Positions 10,210-19,465 of a stretch of 64,000 nt of DNA are shown piece after piece. Positions within the stretch are counted from its first letter, which is position 1. Each line of letters begins with the position of its first letter. The notes below the pieces were generated by a model. That model was given only the letters and a program-made list of their open reading frames with translations. It was not told the origin of the DNA and searched no databases. This DNA comes from Aphanomyces cochlioides. Lineage: Eukaryota > Oomycota > Saprolegniomycetes > Saprolegniales > Verrucalvaceae. The position numbers and the translations under genes were made by a program. The stretch spans positions 2,418,001 to 2,482,000 of the forward strand of contig JAHQRK010000002.1 of the NCBI GenBank assembly GCA_019828595.1, in the 5' to 3' direction.

Positions 10210-11263
10210 TTAAGCTTAACATAATGTGGATTGCCAGAAAATACTACTCATTTCTTTCATAAATCGTACAGAATTCGCGGTATTTATTAAACATCACTTT
10301 GTTTAATATCGCGTTTTGAACTCGTACATCCAATGAGTTGAAACTTTGATACTGGGTAATACACCTGCTAAGTATCATGAAACACCCCTGAAGTGTTTCA
10401 ATCTACTCGCCGTAGGCCCACTATCAACAGTGGTACTCCATAAAAAAAAGTAGCACCATCAGTTGCAATAGTGGTAACCAACGTTACACATTGTCCCCTA
10501 ACTGTAAAAAGTTGAACTATGGGGGGAGGATTTACTCGTCCAAAGTCAATATGAAAATACAGTAAAAACACACGTTTTAGCTGTCCCTGGCTGCTCTATG
10601 AAAATGTCCGGTATTTCGAGCCACAAATGCCCTACTTCGTAACATTCGCATATCGCGTCGGAATTCGCCTTTCGGAGTCCAAGCCTCTGGCCAGGGTATG
10701 GCTTAAAGTGGCAGAAAGGGTTCGTCACCCTACTGCACAGTGTGTTGACCGCTTATTCAGCGGCCTTTTCTGCCCGAGTGAAGCTATCCTAAGACATGCA
10801 TCTCACCTTGCATCGTCCCAGAAAAACTCAACTGCCATTCAATCGTCTTTGGCAGGTATTATTTTAAATAGTAGGACAATATATTTTCATTTTGTATGTG
10901 GAATTGTTTGATTATTAATATTATCGACAACTGCCACGTCCAGCATCATGGGTGCACGATGATGCTGGCCATGGATATGGGGCAATACAACCTTGAGTGG
11001 TCAAATTAGTTGATGTTGGTTGGAAGTGCTGACAATAATGAACGAACTTGTCTCAAATTGCTCATTTTGTACTTGGATAAAGTATGTAAAATTGCTAATT
11101 TTGTACTTGGATAAAGTATATAAAAATTGCTAATTTTGTACTTGGATAAAGTATATAAAAGTTGCTCATTTGTTGACTTGACGTTTGTATGTAAAAATTA
11201 CTCTCGTACTTAGTCTCGTACTTACGTGTTGCGTTAGAGCCTTAAGTAATAGACCTTAAGTAA
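10210..11263. other. Repeat-rich spacer between Helitron remnant and mariner element
   Basis: AT-rich sequence with no supported gene. A frame on the plus strand at 10627..10911 has no recognisable content. The only organised structure is the 35-bp tandem repeat at 11056..11180. Confidence 0.4.
11056..11180 (+). repeat. Tandem repeat, about 35-bp unit, 3.5 copies
   Basis: Units begin at 11056, 11090 and 11125 and share TTTGTACTTGGATAAAGTAT; a degenerate partial fourth unit begins at 11160 (AGTTGCTCATTTG). It stands 90 bp outside the left end of the mariner element and is not part of it. Confidence 0.85.
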
Positions 11264-11265
11264 TA

Positions 11266-12938
11266 CTTCCTCTGTTCCACTTTACCGCCGACGTTGGCCA
11301 TCCGAGTGACCTCAAAAATTTATTTCTTCGTCAATCAAGACGAAATATATCATGTTCGAAAGAGCATAAAAAATGAGAGGAAGTGTACATTGACTGGAAA
11401 GCGCGAAAAGACCATTTTGGCGCCCAAAAACGACATCGTTTAAATCACCCTGGAATAAAATTGCAAAATATAAAATTCTCACAATAAAATTGGGGGCTGA
11501 GCAGATGAACCAAGTACGCCACGAGCGCGAACTGTCCTACTCAAAGAAGATGGAGGTTGTCACGTATCTCAATGACCTCAAGACTCTGGGAAAGCTGCCC
11601 CGTGGGGCAATATCCAATGCTGCCTCTTATTTCAACTTGCATCGAACAACAGTGGCGAAAATTTTGAACGACTTCGCGGTCAATCCTTTGATGCCATCGG
11701 GCAAACTCGGCAAAGTTGGTCGTAAACCGATCTACACCCAACAAGAAGTCAGGACCATCGCACGTGAAATACCTCAAAGTTTGCGCTCAACCATGCGCGA
11801 TCTGTCTAAAGCAGCTGGAATACCATTGACGACAATTCACCGCAGTCTCCGCCAAGGGACCCTCAAGCGCCGTACATCGCGACTCAAACCACTCTTGACA
11901 ACTTCAAATGCTCTTCAACGCCTTGATTTTTGCCGCTCGCACGTCCGTCGCTGCGCTCCGGCCGAGCTCGCGGATTCCGCCGGCTTTGCCGGCGCCGGCG
12001 AAGCTGGTCCTCCTGAAACCCCCCACTTTGATGGAATGTGGGATGTCGTGCACCTTGATGAGAAATGGTTTAATGGTGACAAGGACACACGCAAAGTGTA
12101 CCTTACGACAGTGAGGAGCCACTTTACCGATCGTGCAAGAGCAAGCGCTTTCTTCCAAAGGTTATGTTCATTGCTGCAGTTGCTCGACCTAGATAAGACG
12201 ATGAGCGCAAGAGAATGTTCAATGGAAAGATTGGCATGTGGCCAATCGTCAAGAACTTGCCTGCACAACGTAGTTCGAGAAATCGACCTGCAGGGACGCT
12301 TGTGACCACCTTGACAAATGTTGATGCTCAAGTCTATCAAGAATACGTTTTTACAAGAGTTATACCTGCTATCAAGGCACGTTTCCCTACAAGGAACAAA
12401 CGTGTTGTTTTACAGCACGACAACGCGACTCCACATGGCTTGATTACCGATGAGATACTATCGAGTGTGTCGACGGACGGGTGGGTCTTCGTTGTGAGGC
12501 GTCAACCCCCCAATAGTCCAGATCTCAATGTTCTGGACTTGGGCTTCTTTGCTTCAATCCAGTCCCTACAATACAAGATGGTAAGTCGCACCGTCGATGA
12601 TGTTATCCATGCAACGCTCACTGTATTTGAGTGCATTGATGAAGAGAAACTGGAGAATGTGTTTTTGACGTTGCAGGCAGTCATGTGCCTTGTCATTGAG
12701 AACAAGGGCGGCAACAATTTCCGCTTGCCACACCTTCGCAAGGATGCATTGCGGCGTCGCGGGACACTCATGACGACTGTGGATTGCCCTGAATCATTTT
12801 TAATCTGAGCCTCTGCGACCTGCATGTTTTTAACCAATAATATGCATGAAATTGATTTGTAGCCAATGGTAATGAATTGTCGGTGGTAAAGTGGAAAAGT
12901 TAGTTTTCTCGGTCGGCGGTAAAGTGGAACAGAGGAAG
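11266..12938 (+). mobile_element. Mariner-like element with perfect 27-bp terminal inverted repeats
   Basis: The left end 11266..11292 and the right end 12912..12938 are exact inverted repeats (CTTCCTCTGTTCCACTTTAC plus CGCCGAC), bounded by TA target duplications at 11264..11265 and 12939..12940. The element is 1673 bp long. A second, imperfect copy of the repeat core (GGTGGTAAAGTGGAAAAG) lies just inside the right end, as subterminal repeats often do. The terminal sequence resembles the CTCCCTCCGTTCC ends of plant Stowaway/mariner elements. Confidence 0.95.
11490..12808 (+). pseudogene. Mariner-like transposase, inactivated
   Basis: The frame starting at 11508 (ATG, MNQVRHEREL) encodes helix-turn-helix DNA-binding regions (RGAISNAASYFNLHRTTVAK; RDLSKAAGIPLTTIHRSLRQ) and the first catalytic Asp in VVHLDEKWF. 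Near 12110 the frame shifts, and the continuing frame has a TAA close to 12190. From 12215 a third segment resumes with MFNGKIGMWP, the second Asp in VLQHDNATPH and the third in NSPDLNVLDLGFF. By my count 38 residues separate the last two, close to the DD39D type of plant mariner elements. A GC-rich inverted-repeat patch at about 11942..12018 adds some 25 residues absent from the second element of this window. Confidence 0.9.
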
Positions 12939-13444
12939 TAGATAGATCATGCAAACTGGAGCTCAGAGAACCGCACGACCAAAAGCTCTTTGGGCTTATA
13001 GTTGTTGGTTCATGGACTGGCGGGGTTTATCACTGCTGGAGTACCTGTTTGGACGGTGTAAGTGAAGTTATGTCAGTCGGTAAACCAGGACGAGAACTGT
13101 ATTGCTCTGGGGACAAGTGTCTGACGGGAGTTCGAGCACGTCTGGTTGATGGTGAGCAGCTGATCTGCTCATACTGCTGTGGGTGCATCGCCACAACGAG
13201 GTTGTCAATGCTTTCTTGCTCTGTCTTCAGTGGTCTTCAAATTTTGGGAAACTTCCAAAACAAATACATGAATATTATTTTATAGAGGTCTGGTGATTGC
13301 TCGGTCGATTTCGACTGATCGATTCAATGAATCGATTGGGGAAATTTCAAGTAGAACGCACAATATAAACTGCGCAATGCATTCCTTATTCAGGCAGACA
13401 ATGCAGGATAGTCAAGGACTTGACCACAAAAGGATCAAGTGTAT

Positions 13445-13456
13445 TTATCCGGATAA
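13445..13456. promoter_or_regulatory. Perfect TTATCCGGATAA palindrome
   Basis: It lies 54 bp upstream of the ATG at 13510 of the small membrane protein. Same 12-mer as before RNase T2 copy 2. Confidence 0.4.
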
Positions 13457-13509
13457 TTCAGCTTCCAATCGATAAAAATAGACTTTTATGGATAATTTTA
13501 TCCAATCAA

Positions 13510-14106
13510 ATGACTTCCGTATGGTTTGCAGGAATGTTTACTATCGAATCCGGTTTACTCTTTTGTGATCTTTTTATGGGAAGATTTGGCAGTCGTGAAT
13601 TTGACATCCAAGCCATGAACCATTTCGTCCAAGTGCCTGATGAGATGGAAGAGCAGCAGTTTGCCAAGGAAGTCCTGTATGCCCACGTCACTACACGCTC
13701 GGTTCAGCTCTGTGCGGGCCTTACGACGGCAGGCACATTGGCCTCCATTCCGTTTGTGAAGCAGTCGATTCCAATCGTCACCCGCGTGCTCACGAACAAC
13801 AGCCGAGCAGTCTTGGTGGGTCTCGTCGTTGGACCAGTGATGACTTTTGGCCACATGCAAGATCAAACGCTTGTGGACTGGCAAGATCGCTCGTGGCGTC
13901 TGCTCCAGAACCCAGGCCAGAATAACGTCGACATCGGGATGACTGCTGGAGCAATCGTGTGTGCCGCGGCTGCTGCGGTCGCGACCAATACACCACATAT
14001 CGCGACAAGGATTTTAGGTGGAGCAGGCATTGGCAGTGTAGCTGGCCTTGGCCTCCTTGCCTTCCTTCCAGCGGATAGCACAACGTCCTTATGGCGAAAG
14101 CATTAA
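13510..14106 (+). CDS. Small multi-pass membrane protein of unknown function (possibly DUF1757-like)
   Basis: An uninterrupted frame from the ATG at 13510 gives 198 aa; ATGs at 13534, 13576 and 13615 are alternatives. The start is uncertain because the first 30 residues may be untranslated. After FDIQAMNHFVQVPDEMEEQQ there are three hydrophobic Gly/Ala-rich segments: SVQLCAGLTTAGTLASIPF, AVLVGLVVGPVMTFGHM and AGAIVCAAAAAVATN through ILGGAGIGSVAGLGLLAFL. This composition is typical of small inner-mitochondrial or other organelle membrane proteins. I have a weak recollection of a DUF1757 family in protists with this form, but cannot confirm it. A TTATCCGGATAA palindrome lies 54 bp upstream. Confidence 0.7.
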   Translation: MTSVWFAGMFTIESGLLFCDLFMGRFGSREFDIQAMNHFVQVPDEMEEQQFAKEVLYAHVTTRSVQLCAGLTTAGTLASIPFVKQSIPIVTRVLTNNSRAVLVGLVVGPVMTFGHMQDQTLVDWQDRSWRLLQNPGQNNVDIGMTAGAIVCAAAAAVATNTPHIATRILGGAGIGSVAGLGLLAFLPADSTTSLWRKH

Positions 14107-14384
14107 GATTTCAGTCGTACAAAACGAAATGATATCGAGATAATACACTTCCAGTGTCTTCATCGAGTCCATGCTCTTCTTTCGAGCGTATGAAGGCCGA
14201 TCCTCGTTGGTTTGCCAGACAGCTTGTTCACAGCTAAGTCGGCACACAAGGCTGTAAAAGAATTCCATGGAATACCACATAAAAGGAAAATGAATCTATT
14301 CAATGCTGGCTTATACCTTTCTTGCTACCAGATTGATCGAGAGATTCATCATCATAATTGCAGCCATGGTGCAATGCCATTCAT

Positions 14385-15504
14385 TTAGTCGCGTACGTCC
14401 GAGTGAGCGGTGACCACACAAGGCGGGATCTTCAAAAATTCGTCAAAGTCATACTTGACCACCTTGGGACAGCACGACCAGTACTTGCCGCTGTCGTGGA
14501 AAACAGGAGCCCCAGCATGGTGAGGGCACGACGTGTCATTATTCTCAGCCACGACGTATTCCTTCTGACAGCCATAGTTGACGCATTTGGCCTTGCCATC
14601 CGCACGAGGTGCTGGTTTGGGTTTCCTATGCAATTTTCGATCAATATCGAGTGAACATGACGTCGACTTACGGTGCTTTGATTGCTGAGACGGCGGTCAC
14701 GGCGTCAGGGTTCTTTTCGTTGTAGTCGTCAATGGACTTGAGCGCAGTGGCTGGAGCTGCTGGTGCTGCTGGAATCGGGATTGGAGCGCCGAATCCAGAA
14801 GGTTCAGCCTTTGGAGCTGCGAGTCCAACCGCGCTGTGGAAACCCACTGCGCATGGTTCAATCTTTTCGAATTCTTCCCAGTCGTAAGCGAGCTTTTCCA
14901 TGCAGCATTGCCATCCTTTCTTGCCATCGTGGAACGTGGGAGGTTGCGTGTGGTGCTTGCAAGCAGTCGCGTGGTTGTTGGCATCATTAAACTTCTCGCG
15001 GCAGCCAAAGTTCTTGCATTGGATCAAGTCTTTTGGCTGTTGACGTTCGCGTTCCTCTGCACAGAAAAGGTGTGAGTACGCAATTACCAATTGGCGTCAT
15101 CATTACCGTCTGCGAAATCCTTTCTGTGTTTGAACGTCGACGGTCCAGGCTTGACGTAGATGTCGTCGCGGTTTTTAATCATTTCATGGATCGTTTCATC
15201 GCCGCGAAGAATTCGGCCTTCCGATCGTTCTAAATGATACTCCACCGGGTTGACTTTGTTGTCTGGCTTGCGTTCATTGTACGTTTCCAAGAAGAACTAC
15301 AGCAGGGCAAGAATCGTCAATGGGCGTATTCGCCTTTGGTGTCTTTACCTCCTTCAAACGATCGATCGTTGCGCCAGACCACTTGGACGGGATTGTCAAT
15401 TTGAGCGTCAAATGATTCGCTTCTTCGCCTTCTTCAAAATGCAGGTAAACCTTCTTCAAACGAGCCCCTTCAGGGACGACTGGCATCGACTCGGAGCCGC
15501 CCAT
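14385..15504 (-). CDS. Two-CHORD zinc-binding protein (RAR1/CHORDC1-related)
   Basis: Four exons (15349..15504, 15107..15296, 14672..15056, 14385..14625) join to 323 aa. Two cysteine- and histidine-rich domains are clear: CKNFGCREKFNDANN..CKHH..PPTFHDGKKGWQCC and CVNYGCQKEY..CPHH..PVFHDSGKYWSCC. Each ends with the DF/DWEEF.KI.PC signature. The 115-residue N-terminus (MGGSESMPVVPEGARLKKVY) holds a basic domain with no CHORD similarity that I do not recognise. A Pro/Ala-rich linker separates the CHORDs. CHORD proteins act as HSP90/SGT1 co-chaperones in plants and animals; that role is an inference here. There is no C-terminal CS domain as in animal CHORDC1 and no evident plant CCCH box. An in-frame ATG at 15609 is an alternative start. 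Confidence 0.88.
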
Positions 15505-15696
15505 CTTGTACCGTGGTCGAAAATGGAAAAATTGCCAATCAGATGGCTCAACCTTGGTTTTTCTCGAAGGTGGACTCTTAAGCATCCAAGGGAAGATGTC
15601 ACACTCCATGAAGATTGCCGAAGGTAGACAGAGAACATGCAGATTTACACTATGGACGGCGTTTACGGCGCAGTCGTTGTCTATATATTAAATACT

Positions 15697-16383
15697 CTAT
15701 TCCTCGTTGGCCCGGGGTTGTTGCTGTGTCAGCGCCCGAAGTCGCGCCAATTCCCGCGTTAAATACTGGAGCTTTTGTTGCTGCTGGAAGCGTGAATCCG
15801 CCGCTGATTCTCGGTTAGTTCGCTTGCGATACTCGTCTTTGGTTTCCCCTTCTCGAATGGCACTCTTGGGCTTTTTAATCGGTGTCCAAGGCTGGCTTTC
15901 GAGATGGGGGAATTCCGCTTGCAGTTGTTGGATTTCGTTTTGGATGAACAAGACACGTTTGTCTCGATTCTCACGATACGACGCAGCGGAGATGCGATTC
16001 TTTGTCTTGTTGCGGTCAATGCACACAACTTGGGTATCCTCAACTTCGACTTGCTTGGGCACAATCTTGCGTCGAGCGTTTCGTCGTTCGATCGCAACGC
16101 GACGTCGTCGTGCAGCTTCAGCCTTGCGATAGAGCGATGTGGAAAACTTGTACACAGGTTTGAGAATGCTCGTTTCCTGGTTGCATTCCACTTTGACCCC
16201 AAACGCTTCGTCATCCGACAACAGCAACGGTGCGATTGTACCATCATTTGTATGACGAAGAGAATCCGGGCTATCCGTCACGGGGCTCGATCCAGGCGTT
16301 CCGTCGGGTTTATCCATGTACTCTTGAGGAAAGTTGGGCTGATCAATCTGGATGGCCACGTCAAGAAGGTATTCCAAGCTCAT
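15697..16383 (-). CDS. bZIP-type transcription factor with two basic regions
   Basis: Single exon of 228 aa from the ATG at 16383. Residues about 75-100 are strongly basic (RKAEAARRRRVAIERRNARRK). Two separate N-x7-R signatures of bZIP basic regions follow: NRISAASYR (about residue 130) and NRESAADSR (about residue 192). Each precedes a heptad-like helix (IQNEIQQLQAEF; LQYLTRELARLRALTQQQ). The first zipper is very short. Oomycetes are known for bZIPs with variant basic regions; two in one chain is unusual. The N-terminal 70 residues are acidic and may be an activation region. The palindrome TCCGGATATCGATATCCGGA lies about 200 bp upstream. Confidence 0.72.
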   Translation of the reverse strand: MSLEYLLDVAIQIDQPNFPQEYMDKPDGTPGSSPVTDSPDSLRHTNDGTIAPLLLSDDEAFGVKVECNQETSILKPVYKFSTSLYRKAEAARRRRVAIERRNARRKIVPKQVEVEDTQVVCIDRNKTKNRISAASYRENRDKRVLFIQNEIQQLQAEFPHLESQPWTPIKKPKSAIREGETKDEYRKRTNRESAADSRFQQQQKLQYLTRELARLRALTQQQPRANEE

Positions 16384-16584
16384 CGGCCGCCTTGACCAGT
16401 TAGTTTTTCAACAGCACGAAGGGTACACGCAAATATTTTAATGCGCGAAAAGTAAAAATAGAAAATTTGTATACAATTTCCAAGATCAAATTAAAAATTG
16501 CTATTTTATATTTTTCGTTGAAGTAAATACGCCAATCAAAATGCAATATTTTGTCTTCGTTGAAGGACAGCCACGTACTTGCAG

Positions 16585-16604
16585 TCCGGATATCGATATC
16601 CGGA
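16585..16604. promoter_or_regulatory. 20-bp perfect palindrome TCCGGATATCGATATCCGGA
   Basis: Two TATCCGGA half-elements are arranged head to head around ATCGAT. It lies 202 bp upstream of the bZIP start and just past the 3' end of the next minus-strand gene, so a bZIP promoter role is the simplest reading. Confidence 0.4.
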
Positions 16605-16616
16605 ACTCTTCTGGAA

Positions 16617-17803
16617 TCATGCCAGCTCATGGAACATGAAGGAAGCTCGAGAAGGTGCATTCTGGCCATGGAGCTCACGTTTCCGACATATTCCACGCAT
16701 TGGAGAGCACCCGAAGCAGCAAATCGCCAGACTGGCAATGCGCTTGAATAAACTCGTGTCGATGGTTCCTGTAGTATGCGTCAACTTTGAAGGATCTAGG
16801 GCGACCTTACGGAAATTCGAGCGAAGATGTTGAGCCCACGTGGCAGTAGCGATCGAGAATTCGACTCCAGAGCTCTGTTGTATAGGCGTACGTCTGTCAA
16901 GATGAGGAATCATGGAGACAATATGGATTACTTGGCTCGTTAGCAAGGCAATGAGCTGCCAGTGGGCGGTGCAAACGAAGCTAGATAGAGTTGTCTGCAA
17001 AAATAAACGATCAGGAGCAAAGGGGGGGCGTACGATATTGCGCTGTGACTGCAGAAAGATTCCACTAGGAATGACAGTGTTGCCTGCATCGGTTGGAAGT
17101 GTTAAGGGCAAGTAAACGTTGAGATTGTCGTGTTTGAGAGTGTGATCCATGAGGACTTGCGATGTGTTCTCTCTGTCCCATTCCAGTTCGCATCTGACCA
17201 CTCTATGTATTCCGTCAGCTCGAATTCCAGGCTACGATTACTTGCCTGGGATGCCAGAGTCTCGGGTCGTTTGCACTGCACACTGTTGCGACTGGTGCCG
17301 GTAACAAAGATGCCATGAATGTCCACAGCTCGATTGGATCGAAGCCGGAGAGATTGCAGCTAGTTTCCACTGGTATTGTCGTCCTACTCGCTCTATCTCA
17401 ATTGTGAATTTCGAAAGAGCCATCAAGTTCACCTGCTACCAAGATCTCCCGCAGAGAAAGGACCAAGGTTGAGCAACCTTCCTAAGTCGAGAATTGCATG
17501 AGGAACACGCCACTTGAATGCACGGGACAACGAGACGCACTGCTTCCATTCATGGGGAGCTTGAAAGATGTTGAAGGAGTTCATATCATGAGCATTTTGG
17601 TACCAAGTGGAGACTACGAGTCGAGATGTGAAGTCCATGCACACAGGATGACTTACCAGACATTTATGGGCGAACAGGGTAACACTTTCTCGTTGGGGTG
17701 GGCTGACTATCACGTATTGTATGACGTCAGGGGGCTGTTGAAAGATACCCACCAGAGATATCCATCGACTGGACCAGGCAATCAGTTTGCTCGTGGACTG
17801 CAT
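16617..17803 (-). CDS. Multi-exon protein of unknown function (exon structure unresolved)
   Basis: Two long minus-strand stretches look coding: 17803 (ATG, MQSTSKLIAWSSRWISLVG) down to about 17430, and about 17200 down to the stop at 16617. The second contains LMDHTLKHDNLNVYLPLTLP, SFVCTAHWQLIALLTSQV and a C-terminal RKRELHGQNAPS. Frames between 17430 and 17200 must be joined by at least two introns that I could not place with confidence. No domain was recognised and there is no signal peptide. The start at 17803 lies close to the stop of the next upstream gene (17821). It may be two genes rather than one. Confidence 0.4.
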
Positions 17804-17820
17804 CTTGTCGAACGACCACG

Positions 17821-18296
17821 TTAGGATGCTACAAACAAGAACGCTTCAACATCCTCTGTCTTGATGAAGTCAACAACCGCGAGGCGGATCACGAGAGCCA
17901 TAGTAGCCTTGTGTTGCACCCACAGACTCTGCTCTGATGAAGGTCCACGATTGAGGAGACTTGTCAGCTCAGCGTGGGATCGCCTCACAAGGGCTGGATC
18001 GTTCCACTCAAACCTGTAGGGATTCCGATCTTGTTGTTGCAAGAACGCGCGCGATGCATCCTCCCAGACTCGGAACTCGGTCAGAATCACCGTGATAAAG
18101 ACGCACACGGTGCAAATACCGACAACTGCGAGTGCTTTGGATAGCAAGCATTCCTTGCTTTGTCCGTGCTCGTCCTCGTCATCGCTCTCGTCAGCCTGTG
18201 AGCATCTTCAGCGTCTTGATCTTGGACATACAGTGAACTCACCGGCATATCATTGTTGAAGAGAGGAAGCCGACGGCGTGAGACGGACGAAGTCAT
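17821..18296 (-). CDS. Small single-pass membrane protein
   Basis: Exons 18243..18296 and 17821..18195, split by a 47-nt intron, give 142 aa. The N-terminal 35 residues are polar and acidic (ADESDDEDEHGQSKE), followed by one hydrophobic segment (ALAVVGICTVCVFITVIL) and a 90-residue charged tail ending in a hydrophobic FLFVAS. The form fits a tail-outside single-pass membrane protein of unknown family. The frame and splice sites agree well, so the gene model is better supported than its function. It lies 17 bp upstream of the start of the unresolved gene at 17803, on the same strand. Confidence 0.6.
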
Positions 18297-18619
18297 TGCT
18301 GAGTGGAAGAGTACGATTCAGTGCGTCATGAAACGACACTTTGTCGGATTGGATACAAAAGTAGCGGTGGGCGCCGAGGGGCGCAAGAAACGGTGCGGCA
18401 GCAACAAGGAAGAAGGAAATAGAAGTAAATGCAATATATTGTACATTAGATTTCAATGAGTTATTCGTTGTGCTGCTACCAAGGCAGCTTCCCGAGGGGG
18501 ACTCTTGAGCTTGCAGTAAGCTCGCATCAAAGTGAGGATGTCTTGATCGCAGAGGATTCCACGAGTAGATGTTCACTCAAGAAGGGGAGGTTGCTGAATC
18601 AGGGCGCCAGGACGATGCT

Positions 18620-19465
18620 TCACGAAAGGCGCAACACGTATGGATGCTGAGCGACTTCCTGAAGGGTGCAACGTTGGTGAGGATTGATGCAGAGCATCTT
18701 TTCGAGGAGATTCGCGGCATCATCCGAGACGAAATCTTCGAGTTCCCATCCTTGGATCAACTTCTTGACACCATGGCGTTGGAGGAACACAAAGCTTTCG
18801 TCCATCTTGGAAGGGAGGTTCACCAAAGGGACACCAGTGAGCAAGAGGAAGAGGATGATGCCCAACGACCACACATCGGCTTTCGCTGGGTCGTACGGGG
18901 CAACGTTGTCAAAGACTTCAGGGGCGATGTAGTAAGGCTTGCCCACACGATCCGAGGGGCGGCTGTTGATGTCGACAGCTAGTCCGAAGTCGCAGATTTT
19001 GCAGTTGTTGGACGAGTCGACCAAGATGTTTTCGAGGGAGAGGTCGCGGTGGGCGAATCCAGCGGCGTGGATAAACTTAAGGCCCGAGAGGATTTGAAGA
19101 AAGTATCGTTCGGCATCTCTCTTGTCAAGCTGTTTGTCTAGTGCATCTTCCATGACATCAAAGAGCGCACCTTGAGAGCAGTATTCAAAGACAAAGTGGT
19201 CGTATCCATCTGCTGCAAATGTCGATTGGACTGTCAAGACATTGGGGTGTCCACCTTCGTCGCGGAGCGTCTTGTTTACAAACAATTCAAAATGTGTGTC
19301 TTCGAGTACGACGCGTTGGCGCTGCACGGTCGTGCGCGCGGCGCTCGCCTGTTGATCAATCTTCTTGATCACAACCTGTTGTTTCGTGTGTGAATCGCGG
19401 CAAAGGAGGATCTCGCCATACAAAGCGGGGCTCAAGACGGTTTCTGTGCTGTAACGCTGTTGCAT
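18620..19465 (-). CDS. Serine/threonine protein kinase, CAMK-like, minimal domain
   Basis: Single exon of 281 aa consisting of little more than a kinase domain. Visible motifs: VVIKKID (VAIK lysine), HRDLSLENIL (catalytic loop), ICDFGLA (DFG), GKPYYIAPEVF (APE) and DVWSLGIILFLLLTG. The glycine-rich loop is degenerate (ALYGEILL), and the usual K of HRDxKxxN is replaced by S (HRDLSLEN). This change is found in some active protist kinases but may reduce activity. Overall similarity is to CAMK/SNF1-type kinases. There is no regulatory tail, so control must come from elsewhere. Confidence 0.85.
   Translation of the reverse strand: MQQRYSTETVLSPALYGEILLCRDSHTKQQVVIKKIDQQASAARTTVQRQRVVLEDTHFELFVNKTLRDEGGHPNVLTVQSTFAADGYDHFVFEYCSQGALFDVMEDALDKQLDKRDAERYFLQILSGLKFIHAAGFAHRDLSLENILVDSSNNCKICDFGLAVDINSRPSDRVGKPYYIAPEVFDNVAPYDPAKADVWSLGIILFLLLTGVPLVNLPSKMDESFVFLQRHGVKKLIQGWELEDFVSDDAANLLEKMLCINPHQRCTLQEVAQHPYVLRLS

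Noticed and set aside
18250..18576. Minus-strand frame with a hydrophobic stretch (FTSISFFLVAAAPFLAPLG)
   Set aside because: No ATG at a suitable place, and it overlaps the first exon of the spliced gene at 17821..18296, which has a better model.
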